A stretch of 5,930 bases of DNA from Bacteroidales bacterium (GTDB lineage: Bacteria; Bacteroidota; Bacteroidia; Bacteroidales; PUMT01): assembly GCA_007119075.1 (NCBI GenBank), contig SKQJ01000084.1, forward strand, positions 1 through 5,930, in the 5' to 3' direction. Below are positions 1 through 5,930 of this stretch, piece by piece. The position numbers and the translations under genes were made by a program. The notes below the pieces were generated by a model. That model searched no databases and was not told where the DNA came from. It saw only the letters and a list, made by a program, of their open reading frames with translations. Within the stretch, counting starts at the first letter, position 1. Each line of letters starts with the position of its first letter.

Positions 1-1914
1 GCCTTCATCAAACGATCTTAATGTTTTTTCAATCTTTTCCATAGCCGCCGCATAATCAGAATGTGATGCCAGCCGTACCAGGATATTATTGAAGTTTTCG
101 GAATATGCCGTAAACACAAGCGGCTGAATTTCATTTGCAGCAGAAGAATAATGGAAATTTTTTACCACCCCGATAACCTCCAGGGGGTCCTGGAACATGA
201 CCACCCTTTTCCCAACCGCCGATGTCAGGCTGAGCATTCTCTCGGCCGCTTCATTGAGGATCACGGAATGCCTGTCAGTTGTCATCTCAGGATCGAAAAA
301 ACGGCCCTCCTTCAAATCCAGTTCCAGTAAACGGCACAAGCCCGGCTGAACCCGGTATTCATTAATGGCAAGAATATTATCAGACTGACCTTCCATTAAC
401 CTGATGCCCTGTCCGCTGGTACCTCCGCCAACAGTGTGGGCCGAGGCTGCAACACCTTCCACTTCGGGAATATTAAGCAGCTGATCGCGGATTTCGTGGT
501 ATTGCCTTTTCATGTTGTCATTCAAATTGTAAATATTCACAAGTCCCACAGGATTAAACCCCGGCGGCAAATTTCTCATGTACCGGATCTGGTTGTTAAC
601 CCCAAACAGGTAAGTAAGCAATACCAGGGTAATTATCAGCTGTATTCCTCCGGCAAGATTCATAACCACTTTTTTACGTCCTGCCTTTCCGGTCTGAGGT
701 TTCAAAATGGCTGCCGGTTTTAACCTGCCAAGGTAAAATGCCGGATAACTTCCTGAAAGAAGAACTGTTATGACAAATATTCCTGCAATTGCAACAAAAA
801 GTGCCGGTGTCTGAAACACATCGTCATGGAAATTTCGTCTCATGAGATCGCCAAATTGCGGCAAAAGAAGAGTGGCCAGTACCAGTCCAATACCGAATGA
901 CACGGCTACAATAAATGTTGTCTCTGTAAAAAACTGGATTATTATATCTTTTTTACCGGCCCCGTTCACCTTCCTGATACCAATCTCTTTGGCACGTTGT
1001 TCTCCTTGAATTACGAACAGGTTAACAAAATTTGTCAGCGCCAGCAACATTACCAGAACCGCTATGGCTCCCACCAGCCTTACTGTTTTAATGCTTCCGC
1101 GCGGACCCAGATCAAAGGATGCGTTGGAAAAAAGATGCAACCGCGTCAGCGGTACAATTTCAGATGAGAATTCGGAATCAAACATGCTGAACCTTTCGGT
1201 CAGCGATGCAGAGTTTTCTTCGCAAATCGCATTCGCTACTGTTTGAGGATCTGAGCCGGAATCAAAAAGATAGTATGTGAAGAATTCCAGTCCTCCAAGC
1301 TGGTGCATATAATCCAGCCCGGACATGGGTATCAGCAAATCAAAATTAAAATGGGTGCTGACGGGGATATTACCGGTAACTGCCGTTACAGTATAGCTTT
1401 TATTTTCTATTTCCAGTATCTGCCCCACGGCCGGATCATTGCCAAAGATTTTTTCTGACAGTCCTCTGGTAAGAACAACCGAATTCGGATCGTAAAGCGC
1501 GTATTCAGCCGAACCTTCAATTATGTCAAAATCAAATATTCTGAAAAACGTCGAATCGACATACAGAAGATTGTTGCGGGTATATCGTATATTATGGGAA
1601 ATAATCTCAGGATACCCACCCCTGTAAATCTGAACGGCTGTTTCGATGCCTGGCACATTCTGGGGTATTTCGGAAAAAGCTACCCGCAAATTGATCGGTT
1701 CAACCGATTCCTTTTCACCATCCTGCCAGATAGTATGCAGACGGTAAATATTATCAGCGTTTGAAAAATGCCGGTCGTAGCTCCATTCATGCGAAATATA
1801 AACCACCAGGAGGATGGTTGTGGCAAGACCGATAGATAACCCGGTAATATTGGTAAAAAGGGTGGCTTTGCTTCTTCCTGCCAGCTGATAGAGATTTTTT
1901 ATTTTATGTATCAT
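1..1914 (-). CDS. FtsX/MacB-family ABC transporter permease, C-terminus cut by window edge
   Basis: The reading frame is open from the ATG at 1912-1914 to base 1, giving 638 residues with no stop. Relatives in Bacteroidota are usually near 780-800 residues, so roughly the last 150 (the final membrane segments) lie outside the window. Visible order: TM1 about 19-41; a periplasmic MacB_PCD-type domain about 42-278 with the family motif SYDRHF...ADNIYRL (45-59) and STHFNFDLL (186-194); TM2 about 280-302; the cytoplasmic coupling segment KEIGIRKVNGAG (309-320), which in this family contacts the ATPase; TM3 about 333-356; TM4 about 370-392; TM5 about 418-438; then a second periplasmic domain with IGVVKNFHYSS (581-591). 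The start is bounded by an in-frame TGA at 1927-1929 and has no clear ribosome-binding site. It follows the ATPase gene on the same strand, so the two probably form one transporter operon in the inner membrane. Such proteins usually drive efflux or act as mechanical transducers rather than forming a pore; the substrate cannot be told from the sequence. Confidence 0.9.
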   Translation of the reverse strand, partial: MIHKIKNLYQLAGRSKATLFTNITGLSIGLATTILLVVYISHEWSYDRHFSNADNIYRLHTIWQDGEKESVEPINLRVAFSEIPQNVPGIETAVQIYRGGYPEIISHNIRYTRNNLLYVDSTFFRIFDFDIIEGSAEYALYDPNSVVLTRGLSEKIFGNDPAVGQILEIENKSYTVTAVTGNIPVSTHFNFDLLIPMSGLDYMHQLGGLEFFTYYLFDSGSDPQTVANAICEENSASLTERFSMFDSEFSSEIVPLTRLHLFSNASFDLGPRGSIKTVRLVGAIAVLVMLLALTNFVNLFVIQGEQRAKEIGIRKVNGAGKKDIIIQFFTETTFIVAVSFGIGLVLATLLLPQFGDLMRRNFHDDVFQTPALFVAIAGIFVITVLLSGSYPAFYLGRLKPAAILKPQTGKAGRKKVVMNLAGGIQLIITLVLLTYLFGVNNQIRYMRNLPPGFNPVGLVNIYNLNDNMKRQYHEIRDQLLNIPEVEGVAASAHTVGGGTSGQGIRLMEGQSDNILAINEYRVQPGLCRLLELDLKEGRFFDPEMTTDRHSVILNEAAERMLSLTSAVGKRVVMFQDPLEVIGVVKNFHYSSAANEIQPLVFTAYSENFNNILVRLASHSDYAAAMEKIEKTLRSFDEG

Positions 1915-2073
1915 AGTTGAGATTATTCATGTTATTTTGTCTGCCGAAGGCTGACAGGGCTTCCATGCCGCAAAGCCGCGCGTTATTGATCATTTATACA
2001 GCAGCCGGTGTCTTTCTTTTTTTTTCCTATCAAAGGGTTATTCCCGGGTTAGTGTGGCGGCATCAGTGATTAA
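1915..2073 (-). other. 159-bp gap between ATPase and permease genes, with a small imperfect hairpin
   Basis: This gap is long for an operon but holds no recognisable promoter: no TTTG/TAnnTTTG pair and no GG-N10-GC on the minus strand. It also has no hairpin followed by a T-run reading leftward, so cotranscription of the two genes remains likely. At 1938-1956 there is an imperfect inverted repeat (TGTC, one mismatch, GCC, 3-base loop, GGC, one mismatch, GACA). It ends 23 bp before the permease ATG and could fold in the mRNA leader. A run of nine A residues on the minus strand lies in the middle of the gap. The function of either element is not known. Confidence 0.4.
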
Positions 2074-2772
2074 TCAGAATACCACTTCATTTATCTCTTT
2101 CATCAGACTCTCGGTAACGATCTTACCATCAAAGAGATTTACTATCCTGTGCGCAAATTCTGAATCATGTTGGGAGTGGGTTACCATTATGATGGTGGTT
2201 CCTTCCCTGTTAAGTTCTGTGAGCAGGTTCATCACCTCAAGCCCGTTTTTTGAGTCAAGGTTTCCGGTGGGCTCATCGGCAAGGATAAGTTTCGGGTTTG
2301 TAACCACCGCCCTCGCGATCGCGACCCTCTGCTGTTGTCCGCCTGATAGCTGCTGTGGATAATGGTTTGCCCGGTGGCCGATCCTCATCCTTTCCAGGAC
2401 ACTGTCAACCATCTCCTTCCGTTTCTGCCTGCCGGTCCTCAGATATACCAGTGGAAGTTCAACATTATCCCTCACATTTATCTCATCAATCAGATTGAAG
2501 CTCTGAAAAACAAAACCAATATTGCCTTTCCTCAGGTCGGTCCGCCTGCTTTCACTTAGCCTGCTTACGTTGGTCCCATCAAAAAAATACTCTCCCGAGC
2601 CGGGGTTATCAAGCATGCCCAGGATATTGAGAAGAGTTGACTTACCGCAACCGGAGGGCCCCATAACCGCGACAAACTCTCCTTTTTCAATGGTCAGGCT
2701 AACCTCATTCAATGCCAGTGTCTCCACCTCGTCTGTGCGGAAGATCTTATTAATTGCAACCGTTTTTATCAT
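2074..2772 (-). CDS. ABC transporter ATP-binding protein, MacB/LolD type
   Basis: This is a complete 232-residue nucleotide-binding subunit with every catalytic motif intact: Walker A GPSGCGKS (38-45), Q-loop Q90 in GFVFQ, signature LSGGQ (142-146), Walker B LILADE (162-167) with catalytic E167, D-loop NLDS (171-174) and H-loop H199. The spacing, the PTGNLDS stretch and the short length match the MacB/LolD/FtsE group (COG1136), whose members hydrolyse ATP in the cytoplasm to drive FtsX-type permeases such as the one encoded just downstream. It is not fused to a permease, unlike E. coli MacB. The ATG at 2770-2772 is the natural start: it opens the usual MIKT... N-terminus and is preceded by an A/T-rich stretch without a Shine-Dalgarno. 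It diverges from the response regulator gene across a 229-bp region. The exact substrate class (peptide, lipoprotein, antibiotic) cannot be assigned. Confidence 0.96.
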   Translation of the reverse strand: MIKTVAINKIFRTDEVETLALNEVSLTIEKGEFVAVMGPSGCGKSTLLNILGMLDNPGSGEYFFDGTNVSRLSESRRTDLRKGNIGFVFQSFNLIDEINVRDNVELPLVYLRTGRQKRKEMVDSVLERMRIGHRANHYPQQLSGGQQQRVAIARAVVTNPKLILADEPTGNLDSKNGLEVMNLLTELNREGTTIIMVTHSQHDSEFAHRIVNLFDGKIVTESLMKEINEVVF

Positions 2773-2859
2773 AATAGCTTATTTTAGTGTTTTAAATGCC
2801 GGAAATTTTTCAGTTCTCTACCAAATACAGGCCAAAACGTGTATATAACTGTTTTATAA

Positions 2860-2874
2860 GCATTTAAGAAACCA
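2860..2874 (-). promoter_or_regulatory. Candidate sigma-54 (-24/-12) promoter for the ABC genes
   Basis: Reading the minus strand, TGG (2874-2872) is followed by 9 bases and TGC (2862-2860), then T. This gives the obligatory GG and GC dinucleotides with exact 10-base spacing. The less strict positions (CAC after TGG) do not match. The predicted start near 2849 leaves a leader of about 77 nt before the ATPase ATG. A sigma-54 activator is encoded next door and a large dyad lies upstream, which raises plausibility. A pattern this short occurs by chance, so this is a candidate only. Confidence 0.38.
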
Positions 2875-2886
2875 CTAAATAATCCT

Positions 2887-2928
2887 GTGTAAAATAAACA
2901 GACACCCGGGTGACAAATTTTTTTACAC
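2887..2928. repeat. 42-bp interrupted palindrome in the divergent region, probable activator binding site
   Basis: Two dyads share one centre between 2907 and 2908. The inner one spans 2901-2914, with a perfect 10-bp core CACCCGGGTG and a G/C pair one step further out. The outer one pairs GTGTAAAA (2887-2894) with TTTTACAC (2921-2928). In total 16 of the 21 symmetric positions are complementary. The core has no room for a hairpin loop and the site is not a classical terminator, so a DNA site for a symmetric dimer is the better reading. It ends 3 bp before the plus-strand -33 element and lies upstream of the candidate minus-strand sigma-54 element. The Fis-type HTH regulator encoded at 3002 is the obvious candidate to bind it (inference). 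Confidence 0.6.
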
Positions 2929-2931
2929 TTT

Positions 2932-2963
2932 TTTGGATTTGAACCTGCATAGACATAAATTTG
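2932..2963 (+). promoter_or_regulatory. Bacteroidota sigma-A-type promoter for the response regulator-kinase operon
   Basis: TTTG (2932-2935), a 20-bp spacer and TAAATTTG (2956-2963) match the known Bacteroidota housekeeping consensus TTTG-N19-21-TAnnTTTG at every defined base. Transcription would begin near 2967-2970, giving a leader of about 32 nt before the ATG at 3002. No other full match was seen in the intergenic region on either strand. The 42-bp palindrome lies just upstream, so a protein bound there could touch the polymerase and allow autoregulation. Confidence 0.65.
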
Positions 2964-3001
2964 AATTATTACTGCCACTTTAGGCGTTACTTCCTTACAC
3001 C

Positions 3002-4369
3002 ATGCAAAAAGGCAATATCCTGATAGTCGATGACAGCAAAAATGTACTCCTGGCCCTGGAGATGCTCCTGTCGCCTGAATTTAACCGGATAACCTGCCTG
3101 TCCAACCCAAACCTTATCCTGGCCGAACTCAATAAAGAATCATATGAACTGGTATTGCTTGACATGAACTTCAGGGCGGGTGTTAATACCGGTAACGAAG
3201 GCCTGTACTGGCTGGGAAGGATACGGCAGGAACATCCCGATATCTCGGTGGTCCTGATAACCGCCTACGGGGATGTAGAGCTGGCAGTGAAAGCGCTTAA
3301 GGCAGGCGCCAATGATTTTGTGCTTAAGCCCTGGGACAATGCCAGGCTTCTTGCCACCGTCAGGTCTGCAGTTAAACTTGGAATATCAAGAGAAGAAATC
3401 AAGGGTTTACGCCTCAGGGAGAAGGAACTGATAAACAGCATTAACAGTTCTGAAAGAGAGATCATTGGCAGCTCGCCCGAAATACAGAGTGTATTGCGGA
3501 CGGTGGAAAAGGTTGCAGGAACCGGTACAAGCGTTCTAATCACCGGTGAAAACGGCACGGGCAAAGAGTTGATCGCAAAACGGATCCACGATCTTTCAGG
3601 TCGCCGGGAAGAGCTGATGGTGACCGTCGATATGGGAGCGGTAACGGAAACCCTGCTTGAGAGCGAGCTCTTCGGGCACGTAAAGGGGGCATTTACCGAT
3701 GCCAGGGAGAACCGCACAGGAAAATTTGAGTTTGCCAGCGGCGGAACCCTGTTCCTCGATGAAATTGCAAACCTTCCGCATGGCTCGCAGGCAAAGCTAC
3801 TGTCAGCACTTCAGAACAGACAGATCACCAGGGTCGGCTCAAACATCCCCGTACGGATTGATATCCGGCTGATTAGCGCCACCAACAGGGACCTTAACGA
3901 AATGGCAGCCAGGGGTGAATTCAGGGAAGATCTGCTATACAGGATCAACACTATACTCATTGAAGTGCCGCCGCTCCGGAGCAGGAAAACAGACATCCCG
4001 GTTCTTGCCGGCCACTTTTTAAAAAAATACTCCGAAAAGTACAATAAAAACCATCTTGAGATCAGTGCCAGGGCCATGGAAAAGATGGTAGATTACCGGT
4101 GGCCCGGAAATATACGGGAGCTGGAGCATACTGTTGAAAAGGCAGTCATCCTCAGCGAAACAGAAAGCCTTACGGTGGCTGACCTGTTTCATGGTTACGC
4201 GGAATTTGAGAAGCACGAGGTAATGCCCGTAAAACTGGAAGAGATGGAGAAAAAAATGATAACCAGGGCCATCGGGCAAAACATGGGAAATATCAAAGCT
4301 GCCTCGAATCAGCTTGGGATTACCCGGCAGACCCTTTACAACAAGATGAAAAAATACAATATCGAATGA
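3002..4369 (+). CDS. NtrC-type sigma-54-dependent response regulator (REC-AAA+-HTH_8)
   Basis: This is a complete 455-residue cytoplasmic regulator. The receiver domain (about 5-122) has acidic pocket D10/D11, phospho-acceptor D54, T87 and K109. The sigma-54 activator AAA+ domain (about 152-385) has Walker A GENGTGKE (182-189), Walker B TLFLDE (249-254), sensor I ATNRD (293-297), arginine-finger candidates R308 and R314 in FREDLLYR, and sensor II WPGNIREL (367-374). The C-terminal Fis-type helix-turn-helix (about 412-454) ends in ITRQTLYNKMKKYNI. Two features are unusual: the sigma-54-contact loop reads GAFTDA (229-234) instead of GAFTGA, and the receiver has about five extra residues after D54 and lacks the usual proline. 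The family uses ATP to open sigma-54 promoters after phosphorylation. The start is fixed by an in-frame TAG at 2981-2983; no Shine-Dalgarno is present. The stop codon overlaps the kinase ATG (ATGA), so the cognate partner is almost certainly the next gene. Targets are inferred to include the divergent ABC genes. Confidence 0.97.
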   Translation: MQKGNILIVDDSKNVLLALEMLLSPEFNRITCLSNPNLILAELNKESYELVLLDMNFRAGVNTGNEGLYWLGRIRQEHPDISVVLITAYGDVELAVKALKAGANDFVLKPWDNARLLATVRSAVKLGISREEIKGLRLREKELINSINSSEREIIGSSPEIQSVLRTVEKVAGTGTSVLITGENGTGKELIAKRIHDLSGRREELMVTVDMGAVTETLLESELFGHVKGAFTDARENRTGKFEFASGGTLFLDEIANLPHGSQAKLLSALQNRQITRVGSNIPVRIDIRLISATNRDLNEMAARGEFREDLLYRINTILIEVPPLRSRKTDIPVLAGHFLKKYSEKYNKNHLEISARAMEKMVDYRWPGNIRELEHTVEKAVILSETESLTVADLFHGYAEFEKHEVMPVKLEEMEKKMITRAIGQNMGNIKAASNQLGITRQTLYNKMKKYNIE

Positions 4370-5805
4370 CCGGGTCGTTCAGGACAAATCTGATAATCCG
4401 TGTAGCTTTGCTATCTATCGCAGGTATCGCTACAGGCATAGCTATCGCCGGCAGGGAGCCCCTCCACATTAACATTACCCTGGCAATAGCTCTTGTGATC
4501 ATTGCTTTCAACCTGGTCTGGTATATCAACAAGGTTAACAGGAAAATAACCTATTTCTTCGATGCGGTCAGAAACAGGGATCACAGTCTTTCGTTTCCAT
4601 CCCATGGCGGGGATAAAACCTTGGCCAGGCTTGGCAGCAACCTTGACCGGATCAATGAGCTTATACAGGACATCCATATCGAGAACCGGCGACAGGAACA
4701 GTATTTCGGCGCACTGATCGAGAATGTCAGTACAGGAATACTCTCATTCAGCAATGACGGCTTTGTGATCCACGCAAACAGCAGTCTCCGGAAACTGCTT
4801 GGCATGAAACAGTTTACCCATATCAGGCAGCTCGAAAAGGTAGACCCCTTCCTGGCCAGGAGCATCGCAGGCATCGGCCGGAACGATGAGAAGCTGGTAA
4901 CATTCAAAGGCCCGGAAGGTGTAATAACCCTGCTGGTAAAGTCAGGCGGCTTCAGGAGCAGGGGCGAAACTCTCACACTGGTCTCCATGCAGGATATCCG
5001 CAGGGAACTGGATGAGAAGGAGCTGGATTCGTGGCTGAAGCTCATCCGGGTGCTGACCCACGAAATAATGAATTCAATTGCCCCGGTAACCTCTCTTTCG
5101 GAAAACCTGTGCAACTCTTACATACGTGAAGGCAAAGCCATCTCGGCTTCGGAAGTCAATGACAAACTGGTTGATATGACCATCAGGGGACTGACCATCA
5201 TAAGGGAACAGGGACAGGGCCTTGCACGGTTTGTTGATTCCTACAGGAAGCTTACAAGGCTGCCAGCACCGGAGAAATCGGAAGTAATTGTTAAAGAGCT
5301 GTTCGAAAAGACGGCCCTGTTGTGCTCCTCGTACATGGAAAAATGCGGCATCACCATATCATACAGGATCGAAGATCCCGGCATGAGGGCTTACCTTGAT
5401 GAGAGCCAGATTTCACAGGTTCTTGTAAACCTGCTGAAAAATGCTGCCGAGGCACTGGAATGCCCTTCCGTTGCCGGGGGAAAAATAACGATGGAATGCA
5501 GGAGAAACACTGCCGGTCAGATCGAGTTGTCGGTTGCAGATAACGGCCCGGGAATACCCCCTGAACTTATCGGCGATATTTTTGTGCCTTTCTTCACTAC
5601 CCGGGAGAACGGCAGTGGTATCGGGCTGAGTGTTTCGCGACAGATAATGAGGCTTCACAAAGGCAGCCTGAGAGTTGTTTCCTTCCCCGGAAGGGAGACC
5701 CGGTTTACCATGACCTTTGACCACACCTCATCCGGAAATAATCCGCACAGAAAAGAAGAGTCACTAAAGAGGTATCCGGACCCGGATACGACGGGCACGC
5801 CATAG
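4366..5805 (+). CDS. NtrY-like membrane-anchored PAS sensor histidine kinase
   Basis: This is a complete 479-residue kinase. Two hydrophobic segments (about 10-29 and 35-53) are joined by only some 6 residues, so there is no periplasmic sensor domain. A basic linker (about 55-111) leads into a PAS-like domain (about 112-212). The HisKA helix has LTHEIMNSIAP with phospho-acceptor H232 and an ExxN motif (E233, N236) of the kind that supports phosphatase activity. The HATPase domain has the N-box NLLKNAAEA (355-363), G1 DNGPGIP (392-398), an F-box around VPFFTT (407-412) and G2 GSGIGLS (416-422). The protein should autophosphorylate and pass phosphate to D54 of the regulator, whose gene it overlaps by 4 bp, so translational coupling is likely. 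The signal is probably sensed in the membrane or cytoplasm through the PAS region. A hydrophilic tail (about 452-479) follows the ATPase fold; its DNA contains a strong inverted repeat at 5772-5789. Confidence 0.96.
   Translation: MTGSFRTNLIIRVALLSIAGIATGIAIAGREPLHINITLAIALVIIAFNLVWYINKVNRKITYFFDAVRNRDHSLSFPSHGGDKTLARLGSNLDRINELIQDIHIENRRQEQYFGALIENVSTGILSFSNDGFVIHANSSLRKLLGMKQFTHIRQLEKVDPFLARSIAGIGRNDEKLVTFKGPEGVITLLVKSGGFRSRGETLTLVSMQDIRRELDEKELDSWLKLIRVLTHEIMNSIAPVTSLSENLCNSYIREGKAISASEVNDKLVDMTIRGLTIIREQGQGLARFVDSYRKLTRLPAPEKSEVIVKELFEKTALLCSSYMEKCGITISYRIEDPGMRAYLDESQISQVLVNLLKNAAEALECPSVAGGKITMECRRNTAGQIELSVADNGPGIPPELIGDIFVPFFTTRENGSGIGLSVSRQIMRLHKGSLRVVSFPGRETRFTMTFDHTSSGNNPHRKEESLKRYPDPDTTGTP
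5772..5789. repeat. 18-bp near-perfect inverted repeat in the 3' end of the kinase gene
   Basis: GTATCCGG and CCGGATAC are exact inverted copies separated by two bases (AC). They encode part of the kinase's hydrophilic C-terminal tail (around YPDPDT). In RNA this would form a GC-rich stem of 7 bp with a 4-base loop. No T-run follows directly (the first, ATTTT, begins at 5811), so it is not a canonical intrinsic terminator. It may protect the 3' end, bind a protein, or be chance. Confidence 0.5.
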
Positions 5806-5930
5806 ATTGAATTTTCACATAACCGCGAAGGAAACATATTTGGCGGAAGTCCGGGAATAGTCACCTATGTGATTTTCAAGATTTTACAATAACCCTGTCT
5901 GACCAGATCCTTTGTCGTTCCAGAAAAACC
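5806..5930. other. Region downstream of the kinase gene, no supported gene; weak terminator-like hairpin
   Basis: No start codon with a convincing frame appears on the plus strand. The best terminator-like element is TCAC-CTAT-GTGA at 5861-5872, extendable by a G-T wobble and an A-T pair and running into TTTT (5873-5876). The stem is short and AT-rich, so its strength is doubtful. A second pairing, TCACATA (5815-5821) with TATGTGA (5866-5872), uses the same right arm and could compete with it. At the right edge all three minus-strand frames enter open from outside and stop at 5884 or further left, so a convergent gene may end here, but the stretch is too short to identify one. Confidence 0.3.

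Noticed and set aside
436..1246. Plus-strand reading frames of 95 and 60 residues inside the permease gene.
   Set aside because: They lie antisense to a continuous 638-codon frame with clear permease motifs and show no family features of their own.
1904..1930. Eight-codon minus-strand reading frame (MNNLNYDT) overlapping the permease start codon, a possible leader peptide.
   Set aside because: It is too short to support; no ribosome-binding site or codon pattern suggests attenuation, and it overlaps the permease ATG by chance in another frame.
2067..2076. Perfect 10-bp palindrome TGATTAATCA at the end of the ATPase gene.
   Set aside because: It is AT-rich, includes the stop codon, and has no loop or T-run; a palindrome of this size is expected by chance.
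2820..2834. TGGCCT followed by TGGT on the minus strand as another sigma-54 candidate.
   Set aside because: The -12 dinucleotide is GT rather than GC, so an invariant base is missing; the site at 2860-2874 keeps both dinucleotides.
2963..2977. TGGCAG on the minus strand as an alternative sigma-54 -24 element.
   Set aside because: The -12 position reads TC instead of GC, it overlaps the better plus-strand -7 element, and it would start transcription before the palindrome.
2784..2978. 64-residue minus-strand reading frame spanning the intergenic region.
   Set aside because: It covers the palindrome and both promoter candidates, resembles no family I recognise, and has no supporting start signal; it is better explained as chance.
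5884..5930. Possible C-terminal end of a convergent minus-strand gene (ending ...GSGQTGLL, stop at 5884-5886).
   Set aside because: All three minus-strand frames are open to the edge here and 15 codons are too few to recognise a family.
1..5930. CRISPR arrays, tRNA or rRNA genes, insertion sequences, attachment sites.
   Set aside because: No regularly spaced repeats, RNA-gene folds, transposase motifs or terminal inverted repeats were seen.

Overview
The window looks like chromosomal DNA of a member of the Bacteroidota. The evidence is a textbook Bacteroidota housekeeping promoter (TTTG, 20 bp, TAAATTTG) in the intergenic region, the absence of clear Shine-Dalgarno sequences before the start codons, moderate GC content, and protein families typical of this phylum (FtsX/MacB-type permeases with the SYDRHF...ADNIYRL motif, and an NtrY-like kinase with HEIMNSIAP at its H-box). 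The genus cannot be read from the sequence.

Layout. Positions 1-1914 (minus strand) hold the first 638 codons of an ABC transporter permease that runs off the left edge. After a 159-bp gap, 2074-2772 (minus) encodes a complete MacB/LolD-type ABC ATPase. The region 2773-3001 is a divergent regulatory region. Positions 3002-4369 (plus) encode a complete NtrC-type response regulator (receiver, sigma-54 AAA+, Fis-type HTH). Overlapping it by 4 bp, 4366-5805 (plus) encodes a complete membrane-anchored histidine kinase. The last 125 bp hold no gene that can be supported.

How the parts fit. The plus-strand pair is a two-component system whose output should activate sigma-54 promoters. The minus-strand pair is the ATPase and one permease of a mechanotransmission-type (MacB/FtsX superfamily) ABC system. 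The shared intergenic region carries three elements: a 42-bp interrupted palindrome (two nested dyads with the same centre, 16 of 21 pairs complementary), a sigma-A-type promoter facing the regulator genes, and a candidate sigma-54 -24/-12 element facing the ABC genes. The palindrome lies about 60 bp upstream of both estimated start sites. The simplest model is that the regulator binds the palindrome, switches on the ABC genes through sigma-54 and tunes its own promoter. This model is inference; the substrate and signal are unknown.

The arrangement is a known type in Bacteroidota rather than a clearly new system. The points most worth following up are the concentric palindrome, the GAFTDA variant of the sigma-54-contact loop, and the enlarged beta3-alpha3 loop of the receiver.
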